A DNA stretch of 6,457 nt from positions 1 through 6,457 of the forward strand of contig JAHJLU010000700.1 of the NCBI GenBank assembly GCA_018821745.1, in the 5' to 3' direction. Shown here piece by piece: positions 1 through 5,668 of the stretch. The first letter of the stretch is position 1; each line of letters begins with the position of its first letter. Source of the stretch: Myxococcota bacterium (lineage in GTDB: Bacteria; Myxococcota_A; Polyangia; HGW-17). The notes under the pieces are model-generated. The model was given only the letters and a program-made list of their open reading frames with translations. It did not search any database and was not told the DNA's origin. Made by a program: the position numbers and the translations under genes.

Positions 1-2
1 AT

Positions 3-293
3 GACGATGGCGACCACGCTACGGACTGCGAGGACGCTGACTGTCTGAGCTTCCTCGGCTGCTCAACCCAGGGCAGGGAGGTCTGCAACAACGGCATCGA
101 CGACGATCACGACGGACTCACTGACTGTTACGATGACGACTGCTACTCCTACGCAAAATGCAACGGCACCAGCGCCACCGATTCTGACGACGGCTGCGGA
201 TGCCGTTCTGCGGGTTCACACACCTCCACCTCCTTCTCCCTGCTCCTGTTTGTCGCAATGCTTGCTTTTGTCTATCGCAGAAAAATGGCCTGA
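3..293 (+). CDS. C-terminal part of a MYXO-CTERM surface protein with Cys/Asp-rich repeats (5' end outside window)
   Basis: Open from the left edge with no start in the window; 96 residues are visible. Two copies of a roughly 33-residue Cys/Asp-rich repeat can be aligned: Cys at window residues 9, 14 and 20 recur at 42, 47 and 53. The second copy reads CNNGIDDDHDGLTDC and contains a DxDxDGxxD loop (residues 33-41), the type seen in calcium-binding loops and in MopE-like metal-binding repeats. The tail has a GCGC motif (64-67), a Ser/Thr-rich linker, a hydrophobic helix (about 78-90) and the basic end YRRKMA. This is the MYXO-CTERM tripartite sorting signal, which in myxobacteria directs proteins to the cell surface after processing at the Cys motif, reportedly by an intramembrane protease (myxosortase). 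I infer a secreted, surface-anchored metal-binding or adhesive protein; the upstream domains that would define its role are not visible. Confidence 0.85.
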   Translation, partial: DDGDHATDCEDADCLSFLGCSTQGREVCNNGIDDDHDGLTDCYDDDCYSYAKCNGTSATDSDDGCGCRSAGSHTSTSFSLLLFVAMLAFVYRRKMA

Positions 294-426
294 TCCCCTT
301 TTCAACTATTGATAGCAACGACACGATAGGGTAAGAGATGACGCGCCCCGGGGCCACACCACAGGCTATGCTTTGCATTTAACAGCGATAGTCAACGGGC
401 TGTTTACCATGTGGAGACCTGATACC

Positions 427-894
427 ATGATAACCATCATTCAGCGAGTGTTGAAGGCTGAGGTGACAGTCGAGGGAAAAACGGTGGGAAGCATTGGTCA
501 TGGCCTGCTGGCCCTGGTCGGTATGGACCGCGAAGACGCCATGGAAGATGTCCTCTTTACCGCCAGAAAACTCACAGAACTGAGAATTTTCACGGATGAA
601 TCGGGCAAATTCAACCACTCTGTCCTCGATGTTGGCGGAGCCCTGCTGCTGGTCTCCCAGTTCACCCTGCTGGGCGACACCAGAAAAGGGAGAAGGCCAT
701 CCTTCTCCCAGGCTGCACAGCCCGAGACCGCCAGGGTCCATTTTGATGAACTGGTGAGCCTCGTCTCCCGGGAACTGCCCGTAGCCACGGGCATCTTTGG
801 TGCCCACATGGAAGTGGCGCTGATCAACGACGGACCGGTCACCATGATCCTCGACTCCACCCTCACGCGAAGAGGCAATCCGCGACGGTCCTAG
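427..894 (+). CDS. dtd: D-aminoacyl-tRNA deacylase (DTD)
   Basis: 155 aa, close to the roughly 145-150 aa of bacterial DTD, and full length. The enzyme hydrolyses D-amino acids (and glycine) mischarged on tRNA in the cytoplasm, a chirality proofreading step. Seen directly: the N-terminal strand MITIIQRV typical of the family, the active-site motif SQFTL at residues 77-81, and the second signature NDGPVT at 134-139, which carries the Gly-Pro pair that excludes L-aminoacyl substrates. A Lys/Arg-rich stretch (DTRKGRRPSF, 84-93) follows the first motif as in other DTDs. I chose the ATG at 427 because the family starts right at this strand and a GGAG lies 10 nt upstream (413-416); an in-frame ATG at 409 would add six residues. 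The downstream gene starts 9 nt after the stop, with its ribosome binding site overlapping this stop codon, suggesting coupling. The 133 nt upstream contain no gene and no convincing promoter. Confidence 0.95.
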   Translation: MITIIQRVLKAEVTVEGKTVGSIGHGLLALVGMDREDAMEDVLFTARKLTELRIFTDESGKFNHSVLDVGGALLLVSQFTLLGDTRKGRRPSFSQAAQPETARVHFDELVSLVSRELPVATGIFGAHMEVALINDGPVTMILDSTLTRRGNPRRS

Positions 895-903
895 GAGCCC
901 TGC

Positions 904-1866
904 ATGACAACGACCCACGGGACCGAGATCCCCGATGTAAAAACCCTTCAAACTCTGGTGGCCGAGCATCCCGAGTTTATCATTGACCTCGCGGCAGATC
1001 CCCCCGACTGGGACCAAATCCCCATGGAACACCGGGAGCTGCTCAGGCAGGGAGGGCAACACCTCTTGGGAAAGGAGCACCTGCTCAGGTCCCTATTGGA
1101 TAAAATCCTGCTGTTCGATGACCCTGGCCCCTCACTGGAGTGGCTGAAAAATACTGGGATCATGGAACATCTTCTCCCCGAACTCTTTGCGACGGTTAAT
1201 CTTTCCGATGAATCGGAGCGCAGACACAAGCACGTATGGGATCACACCAAGCAGGTGGTGGCCCAATCTCCACCGGACTTGATCGTGCGATACGCCGCCC
1301 TCTTCCATGATATCGGCAAGGTGAAAACCCGGGAGTTCAACGAGACGGGGAAGGTGACCTTCTATGGCCACGATATTGTGGGCGCGGGAATGTTTCGGGC
1401 TATCGCCAGACGTCTGGGGCTGGAAAAAGATAAAGCGAAAATACTCTATGCCCTCATCAAATACCATCTGCGTCCGGGACAATACGAAGCGAGCTGGACA
1501 GACAGCGCCGTACGGCGCATGGGAAAAGAGGTTGGAGAAGATCTGTGGGAGCGGCTCCTTGACCTGGGTCGGGCTGATATCACCTCGAAACGCCCGGGAA
1601 AACGGGAGGCCGCCATCAGACATATAGACGAGCTCCAGCAGCGGCTCTTCGCTATCAGGGAAGAAGACTCCAGAGTCCCGCCGCTGCCCAAGGGGCTCGG
1701 AAACCTCATTATGGAGAAGGCGGGAATTCCGCCGGGACCTCGACTGGGTGCGATTATTCGTTGGCTTGAAGCACAAGTGGAGGCCGGTGCAATTCTTCCC
1801 CACCAGCCAGGGGAGTACTATGTCTCCCTCCTCCATACATACCCTCTGGGGAAAGAACCTTCCTGA
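904..1866 (+). CDS. Stand-alone HD-domain phosphohydrolase related to the neck and HD region of CCA-adding enzymes
   Basis: 320 aa. All HD-superfamily metal ligands can be placed: H114 (VWDHT), H135-D136 in HDIGK, H156 (YGHD), H188 (KYHLRPG) and D224 (RADITSKRP). The order and spacing match the HD domain of bacterial tRNA nucleotidyltransferases, with the usual preceding PPDLIVRYAALFHDIGK. Residues about 60-100 (FDDPGPSLEWLKNTGIMEHLLPEL) look like the helical neck of those enzymes, and PLPKGLGNLIMEKAGIPPGP (261-280) like their C-terminal segment. The catalytic head with its Gly-Ser and DxD motifs is absent, and the gene begins cleanly after dtd with AGGAG (893-897) 6 nt before the ATG, so this is not an obvious truncation. 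In E. coli the HD domain of the CCA enzyme has phosphatase and 2',3'-cyclic phosphodiesterase activity; a tRNA 3'-end repair or phosphate-removal role is my inference from this and from the flanking dtd and dus genes. A nucleotide or second-messenger HD hydrolase is the alternative. Confidence 0.85.
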   Translation: MTTTHGTEIPDVKTLQTLVAEHPEFIIDLAADPPDWDQIPMEHRELLRQGGQHLLGKEHLLRSLLDKILLFDDPGPSLEWLKNTGIMEHLLPELFATVNLSDESERRHKHVWDHTKQVVAQSPPDLIVRYAALFHDIGKVKTREFNETGKVTFYGHDIVGAGMFRAIARRLGLEKDKAKILYALIKYHLRPGQYEASWTDSAVRRMGKEVGEDLWERLLDLGRADITSKRPGKREAAIRHIDELQQRLFAIREEDSRVPPLPKGLGNLIMEKAGIPPGPRLGAIIRWLEAQVEAGAILPHQPGEYYVSLLHTYPLGKEPS

Positions 1867-2855
1867 TGATTCAGACTCTGGAACTGGGCTCCCTCGCTTT
1901 CTCTCCCGCAGTCTTTCTGGCGCCTATGGCGGCTATCACAACGCCACCGGCCCGAATAATCGCTGAATCTTACGGGGCCACGCTCACCTTTACCGAAATG
2001 ATCTCCGCGGCGGCACTGTTTCGGGGTGTGGAAGCCGCCCGGGAGCTGCTGGTCCACTCTTCCCCCGAAAAACCCTTCGCTGTCCAAATCTTCGGGGTTG
2101 ACCCCCATGAGATGGAATATGCAGCCCATGCTTCATTGAGAGCCGGTGCACAGCTTCTGGACATTAACATGGGATGCCCCATGAAAGATATTATCCGCCA
2201 CGGCGCCGGTGCAGCCCTCATGAAAAATCCCGCTCTCGCTGCCAAATTGGTGGCCGCAGCACGCCGGGGCGTTGAAGAGCGCATCCCGGTCACCGTGAAA
2301 ATCCGTGCGGGATGGGACTCGGACTCCCTCAATTGTGTTCCCTTCGCCCTGGCCATGGAAGACTCCGGAGCAGCCATGGTGACTGTTCACGGGCGCACCA
2401 GGAGCCAGCTCTACCGTGGACGCTCCAACCCCGATCACATTACCGGCGTGGTTCAACGGCTCGTAGTCCCTGTTATCGCCAACGGAGATATCACCAGCGG
2501 CGAAGGGGCCCTGGCCCTTCTGGAGCAGACCGGGGCAGCGGGCGTCATGATTGCCCGGGGATCATTTGGAAACCCATGGATTTTCAGGGACATCAGGGCA
2601 GCATTTGCCGGTGGCACCGTACCCCCTGCGCCAACACCCTCCGAGCGGATTACGGTTATGCGGCAGCATATTGACCTGGTTCTCGGTTTTGATGATACAC
2701 CTCTGAAACAGCTCACAGAGATAAAGAAGCAGGTCGCCTGGTACTCAAGCTCCATGAAGGATTCCAGCGCCTTTCGGAATCAGTTGTTTCGATTGCCCGA
2801 TGTGAAGGCCGTGATGATGCTCATTGATGATCTGGAGCAGGCAGTTGTTGAATAA
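1866..2855 (+). CDS. dusB: tRNA-dihydrouridine synthase, DusB type
   Basis: 329 aa, normal for DusB. This FMN-dependent TIM-barrel enzyme uses NADPH to reduce uridines to dihydrouridine in the tRNA D-loop. Visible in order: the phosphate/FMN-side start FLAPMAAIT (17-25), the catalytic-cysteine motif DINMGCP with C104, VKIRAGW (144-150) with the FMN-contacting Lys145, VHGRTR (174-179) with His175, IANGDI (204-209) with Asn206, and MIARGSFGNPWIF (228-240). The C-terminal helical domain ends with IKKQVAWYSSSMKDSSAFRNQL-like sequence as in DusB. The start overlaps the HD gene's stop by one base (TGATG), indicating translational coupling. One difference is that the segment after GCP reads MKDII, where E. 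coli DusB has AKKVN, so Lys becomes Asp at the third position. The gene converges on the minus-strand NTPase gene with only 39 nt between stops, and no convincing terminator hairpin lies between them. Confidence 0.93.
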   Translation: MIQTLELGSLAFSPAVFLAPMAAITTPPARIIAESYGATLTFTEMISAAALFRGVEAARELLVHSSPEKPFAVQIFGVDPHEMEYAAHASLRAGAQLLDINMGCPMKDIIRHGAGAALMKNPALAAKLVAAARRGVEERIPVTVKIRAGWDSDSLNCVPFALAMEDSGAAMVTVHGRTRSQLYRGRSNPDHITGVVQRLVVPVIANGDITSGEGALALLEQTGAAGVMIARGSFGNPWIFRDIRAAFAGGTVPPAPTPSERITVMRQHIDLVLGFDDTPLKQLTEIKKQVAWYSSSMKDSSAFRNQLFRLPDVKAVMMLIDDLEQAVVE

Positions 2856-2894
2856 TGGTAGTACTGAAAAACAGGGGGGATACTTTTCCGTGAA

Positions 2895-3815
2895 TTATTC
2901 GCAGAGCAGAAAATCCGCGAGGGGGATCTCTCCCGCCACAGCCCTGAGTGCCTTCGCATATTCCCCTGGGGCTTTATCCCGAACATGAAACAAGTTCACC
3001 GCGATGCCCAGGATGTGCGGGCTTCCCAGGAGACCCAGTTTATCCTGATGCCGGGAGAAGAATCCTTCAGAGACAAATAAATGCATGGGGGATGGGACAA
3101 CCACCATCTGCGGTTCCCGTTCAAAGATTGCCCCGAGAAGTTCCTCTGTGGCCGCCCCGCGAAATAACACAGTGAGGCCGCGGATCTCCTCTTCACCGGA
3201 AAACGATGCCCCAAGATCAAACTGAATGTTGCTCTCCACCGGGAGTCCCATGGCATTCAATCGCTGCGATAAAAACGAAGCCGCCTTTGCGGGAGTACCA
3301 AAAGAATGTGCACCAATAACCAGCACCACTCCTGCCTCACAGCGTCCGAGAGCAGCCCAGCGATCCAGCGATCCATCGACCAGCAGGGGCCTTTGGGGAG
3401 CGAGGTGTTCGAGGCTGTGTATTATCCGCCACACTCCCGCCGCGTCCCGGGGGCCGTGCATCTCGACACAGCCGCTCTCGTGGGCCCGAAATATCCCGAG
3501 TCGATCCATCCCTCCCGCGGCAGTCTCCGCTGTCCACCGGATAACCGCCGGCCGCATCCCCGAAAGGCCCCTGGAGGAGGTCACAAAGAGTTCCCCCGCC
3601 TCCACCCGCACGCGGGGTTTTTCATTGCCGAAAATTGCGTCGGTGGATTCACCGTCACGCCCCGTGGTGAACAGGGAGCACAGACGCCCCTCACCCCTGA
3701 GGGCCTCAACAAGGGCCATCATCGCCGTTGTTTTTCCACTGTTTTTATGGGATCCGGCGAAAAACACCGGTTTTTCAATGGACCCTACGGCCTTGAGGAT
3801 GTCTTGAACGCTCAA
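2895..3815 (-). CDS. P-loop NTPase of unknown family (BioD/CobQ-like P-loop), TTG start
   Basis: 306 aa from the proposed TTG start at 3815, which is preceded by GGAGG (3820-3824 on the minus strand) 4 nt away. The frame stays open to a TTG at 3860, but that start lacks a ribosome binding site and would lie upstream of the best -10 box. Numbering from 3815: a hydrophobic strand leads into GSHKNSGKTT (21-30). This is a Gx5GKT loop like that of dethiobiotin synthetase and other SIMIBI-class NTPases, and the KNSGKT core also recalls MobB. It is followed by the motif TTGRDGESTD (50-59), a KPRVRV strand (66-71), a candidate Walker B in RPLLVDGS (142-149; Asp147), and another strand GVVLVIGAHSFGTP (162-175). 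There is no signal peptide or membrane segment, so it should be cytoplasmic. I do not recognise the family. A MinD/ParA partner, cofactor ligase or enzyme-reactivating ATPase are all open possibilities. It is monocistronic in this window and divergent from the lipoprotein genes. Confidence 0.8.
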   Translation of the reverse strand: MSVQDILKAVGSIEKPVFFAGSHKNSGKTTAMMALVEALRGEGRLCSLFTTGRDGESTDAIFGNEKPRVRVEAGELFVTSSRGLSGMRPAVIRWTAETAAGGMDRLGIFRAHESGCVEMHGPRDAAGVWRIIHSLEHLAPQRPLLVDGSLDRWAALGRCEAGVVLVIGAHSFGTPAKAASFLSQRLNAMGLPVESNIQFDLGASFSGEEEIRGLTVLFRGAATEELLGAIFEREPQMVVVPSPMHLFVSEGFFSRHQDKLGLLGSPHILGIAVNLFHVRDKAPGEYAKALRAVAGEIPLADFLLCE

Positions 3816-3849
3816 AATACCTCCGATTCGGGGTGACTTCCCCAGGGTC

Positions 3850-3855
3850 ACTATA
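3850..3855 (-). promoter_or_regulatory. Candidate -10 box for the minus-strand NTPase gene
   Basis: On the minus strand this reads TATAGT, five of six matches to the sigma-70 -10 consensus. It lies 35 nt upstream of the proposed TTG start at 3815, leaving room for a short leader containing GGAGG. No good -35 hexamer sits at 16-18 nt; T-rich tracts upstream could compensate, but that is speculation. Confidence 0.3.
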
Positions 3856-3950
3856 GGCAAAAAACACCCAAAAGCACAGGGGGCACAAAAACATTCGAAT
3901 TTTCCAGCGCAGCCGCAAAAACATCCTCCCCCACCGTAAAGAGGAAAAGC

Positions 3951-3971
3951 GTTTACAATCGGTTTACTATC
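3951..3971 (+). repeat. Direct repeat GTTTACAATC / GTTTACTATC, 11-nt period
   Basis: Two 10-nt copies at 3951-3960 and 3962-3971 differ at one base. They are spaced 11 nt start to start, about one helical turn, and sit 27-47 nt upstream of the lipoprotein start at 3998. Same-face spacing is what a tandem-binding regulator would need; the first copy also overlaps the best -35-like hexamer (TTTACA, 3952-3957). The function is inferred from position only. Confidence 0.45.
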
Positions 3972-3981
3972 CCTTCATAAC
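3952..3981 (+). promoter_or_regulatory. Candidate promoter for the lipoprotein/envelope gene cluster
   Basis: TTTACA (3952-3957) as -35 and CATAAC (3976-3981) as -10 are separated by 18 nt. The -35 matches the sigma-70 consensus at four positions and the -10 at four. Transcription would begin only about 10 nt before the ATG at 3998, giving a very short leader, which agrees with the weak ribosome binding site (only TGAG at 3991-3994). This is a candidate only. Confidence 0.3.
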
Positions 3982-3997
3982 AGGGTACATTGAGTGT

Positions 3998-4753
3998 ATG
4001 AAGTGGGTTGTTATCATTTTTCTAACGGTCTCGGGACTCTTTGGCTGCACCCAGAAGGTGAAGTGTCCCGTGGTGAAAGAGGGGCGAATTGTCCGTGATA
4101 TCCTCAACGACTCACCGGACTATCGACTCAATATCTTTGTCACCCCGACCCTTCTGATTATCAATGGCGCCAATGTGGGCAAGATCAAGGGCGGTCGTCT
4201 CAGCGACCAGTCTGAGGACGAAGTCTACACCCCCCTCCTTGAGGCTATCTACTCCGAATTCAAAAACAAGGGCGATGATCCCTATCGGGAGATCCTTATC
4301 CATGCCCATGAGAAACAGCCGCGGGCCCTCTTGCGGCTGCTTCAGCATACGGCTCTCTCCACCCACCTGGCCCCCGTCATCCTGGTACCTGTTGATTTCG
4401 GCGTCACTACCTGTAGTTATGTAAAACCGGGGCAAACCAAAGCCCGTCAGGTCACAAGCCTGAAAAACAATATCCTTATTCGCCAGGAGCGGGGACAAAT
4501 CCTTGTGGATGGCCAGACTATCGTCACCCTTGAGGAGGGCAAGCTGTCCAAAACCATGCTCGGGGAAAACGGCATCGTTATTACGGCGCTGCTTAAAGTG
4601 CTCCGAACCAAACTGGCTAAACTGCCCAAAACCGTCACTCCCGTGCTGCACATCACCTTTGATGCTGATCTCGGGGTTACCCGCTATATCCTTATCACCG
4701 CCGGGAAGGCCGGAATTTTCAAAGTTAAAACAGTGAGGGTGCTTCCCCAATGA
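3998..4753 (+). CDS. Lipoprotein with two tandem TolR/ExbD-like periplasmic domains (predicted)
   Basis: 251 aa. The N-terminus is a lipoprotein signal: MKWVVIIFLTVSGLFGC, with lipobox LFGC and lipidated Cys17. Thr at +2 (no Asp retention signal) would favour the outer membrane under the E. coli rule. The mature protein seems to hold two copies of a strand-helix-strand-helix-strand unit. Copy 1 is residues about 44-132: LLIINGANVGKI, PLLEAIYSEFKN, EILIHAHEKQPRALLRLLQHTA, VILVPV. Copy 2 is about 158-248: RGQILVDGQTIVTLEE, ALLKVLRTKLAKL, PVLHITFDADLGVTRYILITAGKAG, FKVKTVRV. Copy 2 has the logic of the TolR/ExbD periplasmic domain (a 'G-x-I-x-V-D-G-x-x-V' hairpin, 'pV-x-I-x-x-D', then a helix ending in 'aGi'). 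No N-terminal TolR transmembrane helix is present. The gene shares 4 nt (ATGA) with the next lipoprotein gene, and a TolQ-family gene lies less than 1 kb downstream. The lipoprotein call is firm; the domain assignment is moderate. Confidence 0.8.
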   Translation: MKWVVIIFLTVSGLFGCTQKVKCPVVKEGRIVRDILNDSPDYRLNIFVTPTLLIINGANVGKIKGGRLSDQSEDEVYTPLLEAIYSEFKNKGDDPYREILIHAHEKQPRALLRLLQHTALSTHLAPVILVPVDFGVTTCSYVKPGQTKARQVTSLKNNILIRQERGQILVDGQTIVTLEEGKLSKTMLGENGIVITALLKVLRTKLAKLPKTVTPVLHITFDADLGVTRYILITAGKAGIFKVKTVRVLPQ

Positions 4754-5226
4754 GGCACGGACTGCTCACCCTGGTTATTGGAGTCCTGGTCACCCTGACA
4801 TCTGCCGTCGGCTGCAAAAGCTATGAGGGGGGTGCCGTTGAGATCGCCTGGGTCATCCGGGGTTCTGACCAGCACGCCTACGACTGCGACTCCGCAGCCC
4901 TTGGAGACAGGCGCATCAGCAAGATACGGCTTATCATCATGGGAGCTTCAGGCGCCTACGAGGGCCAGGACATCTGTCTCTCGGGACAGGTGAGTGACTG
5001 CGTCTTCGACTGTGACTCCTCCTTCGGTTCTTCTACCCACCGGGGAATCACATCCTTTACCATCCCGTCCGGAGACTGGTATATCGGCATTGTCCCCCTG
5101 GACCGCGATGGCAACGCCCTCCTCGCCAGTGAGGCACAAACGCCGGAGCCAATCCTCCAAAACATCCAGACCGGTGACCTCACCTTCCTGGGGGTCTGGC
5201 AGATTGTGGTCAATATCCAGGAATAG
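4750..5226 (+). CDS. Small Cys-containing lipoprotein of unknown function
   Basis: 158 aa, overlapping the preceding stop by 4 nt (ATGA), so probably translationally coupled. The signal peptide is MRHGLLTLVIGVLVTLTSAVGC, with Cys22 as the lipidation site; -3 to -1 are Ala-Val-Gly, acceptable but not the classical LxGC. Lys at +2 gives no inner-membrane retention signal. The mature part is rich in alternating hydrophobic strands (VEIAWVIRG, KIRLIIMGASGAY, FTIPSGDWYIGIVPLDRDG, LGVWQIVVNI), suggesting a beta-sandwich. Four further cysteines (46, 76, 84, 88) could form two disulfides in the periplasm, and 'DCDS' occurs twice (45-48, 87-90). I do not recognise a family. It is placed between the TolR-like lipoprotein and the rod-like/TolQ genes and probably belongs to the same envelope function. 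Confidence 0.8.
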   Translation: MRHGLLTLVIGVLVTLTSAVGCKSYEGGAVEIAWVIRGSDQHAYDCDSAALGDRRISKIRLIIMGASGAYEGQDICLSGQVSDCVFDCDSSFGSSTHRGITSFTIPSGDWYIGIVPLDRDGNALLASEAQTPEPILQNIQTGDLTFLGVWQIVVNIQE

Positions 5227-5235
5227 CTTTTTTTT
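5185..5235 (+). terminator. Weak candidate terminator or attenuator
   Basis: TTCCTGG (5185-5191) pairs perfectly with CCAGGAA (5217-5223), followed by the stop codon and a run of eight T (5228-5235). The 25-nt loop is long and the stem modest for an intrinsic terminator, and the stem lies inside the coding sequence. Partial termination between the lipoproteins and the next gene is possible. Confidence 0.3.
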
Positions 5236-5281
5236 CGCAACCGGCAGCGCTTGTGAACGATAACCCGGACAGAGGTGATAC

Positions 5282-5617
5282 ATGAAGATTTCTCTGTCCG
5301 CCACACCACTGGAGACCCCCCATTCAATCATTCCCCACAAGACCCCTGTCACGACGACACCGCCAGCGATAAACCCAAAGGTGGCTCCCTCTTTTGGCCC
5401 GCTGATGTTCAAGTCCTTCGGAGAGAATCTGCTCAGGCAGGAAGCCGAGCTGTCCACCTGGCAGTCGAAACTGCAAGGGGGCTACACTCCCTCCGCCAGA
5501 GAGATTTTGCGGGTACAGTCCCTGATTTTTTCCGTTTCCCAGCGGGTCGAGCTGGTTTCCAAACTGGTATCGGCGCTGCAAAGCACCCTCAACACGCTCA
5601 AGCAGACACCGATGTAG
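5282..5617 (+). CDS. Small helical protein resembling type III secretion inner-rod (SctI/YscI) or FliE-like proteins
   Basis: 111 aa with no signal peptide or membrane helix. AGAGGTGA (5271-5278) gives a good ribosome binding site 6 nt before the ATG. Residues 1-37 are Pro/Thr-rich and probably disordered. From about 44 the protein is helical: FGENLLRQEAELSTWQSKL (46-64), then after a GGYTP turn, EILRVQSLIFSVSQRVELVSKLVSALQSTLNTL (74-106). The spacing 'LxxQ...QxVELxSKLV...L' near the C-terminus resembles the short C-terminal helix of type III secretion inner-rod proteins, and more loosely the flagellar rod protein FliE. Such proteins are about this size and are exported without a cleaved signal. 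No other type III component is visible here, so the identification is tentative; a generic amphipathic or coiled-coil partner of the neighbouring TolQ-like protein is equally open. An overlapping longer frame (5275-5766) has no family resemblance and was not preferred. Confidence 0.65.
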   Translation: MKISLSATPLETPHSIIPHKTPVTTTPPAINPKVAPSFGPLMFKSFGENLLRQEAELSTWQSKLQGGYTPSAREILRVQSLIFSVSQRVELVSKLVSALQSTLNTLKQTPM

Positions 5618-5640
5618 TGACCACCCTGAAGGGATTGGTA

Positions 5641-5668
5641 TTGCTATTTTCACAGGGCATCATATACT
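5641..5668 (+). promoter_or_regulatory. Candidate sigma-70 promoter for the TolQ-like gene
   Basis: TTGCTA (5641-5646; 4/6 to TTGACA) and TATACT (5663-5668; 5/6 to TATAAT) are separated by 16 nt. They lie in the 106-nt gap before the TolQ-like gene, with a predicted start site about 48 nt upstream of the ATG at 5724. This is the best-looking promoter in the window, and its -10 overlaps an inverted repeat. Confidence 0.45.

Noticed and set aside
345..354. GCCCCGGGGC palindrome in the gap before dtd, as a terminator or operator.
   Set aside because: It has no loop and no T-run, and a 10-nt GC palindrome alone in moderately GC-rich DNA is not strong evidence.
379..1080. Long minus-strand frames opposite dtd and the HD gene (also 1132-1836).
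   Set aside because: They are antisense shadows of genes with clear conserved motifs and have no recognisable domains of their own.
2850..2900. Inverted repeat GAATAAT / ATTATTC spanning the dus-NTPase convergent junction, as a possible bidirectional terminator.
   Set aside because: Both genes end in Glu-TAA (GAATAA), so the match follows from the two stop regions; the arms are AT-rich, the loop is 37 nt and no T-run follows.
3226..3836. Plus-strand frames opposite the NTPase gene.
   Set aside because: The minus-strand frame has a P-loop, a Walker B-like strand and a ribosome binding site; the plus frames are Arg/Pro/Ser-rich shadows.
3833..3851. GTGAC-9-GTCAC inverted repeat in the NTPase leader, as an operator or riboswitch stem.
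   Set aside because: Only 5-bp arms with no supporting structure; it may occur by chance.
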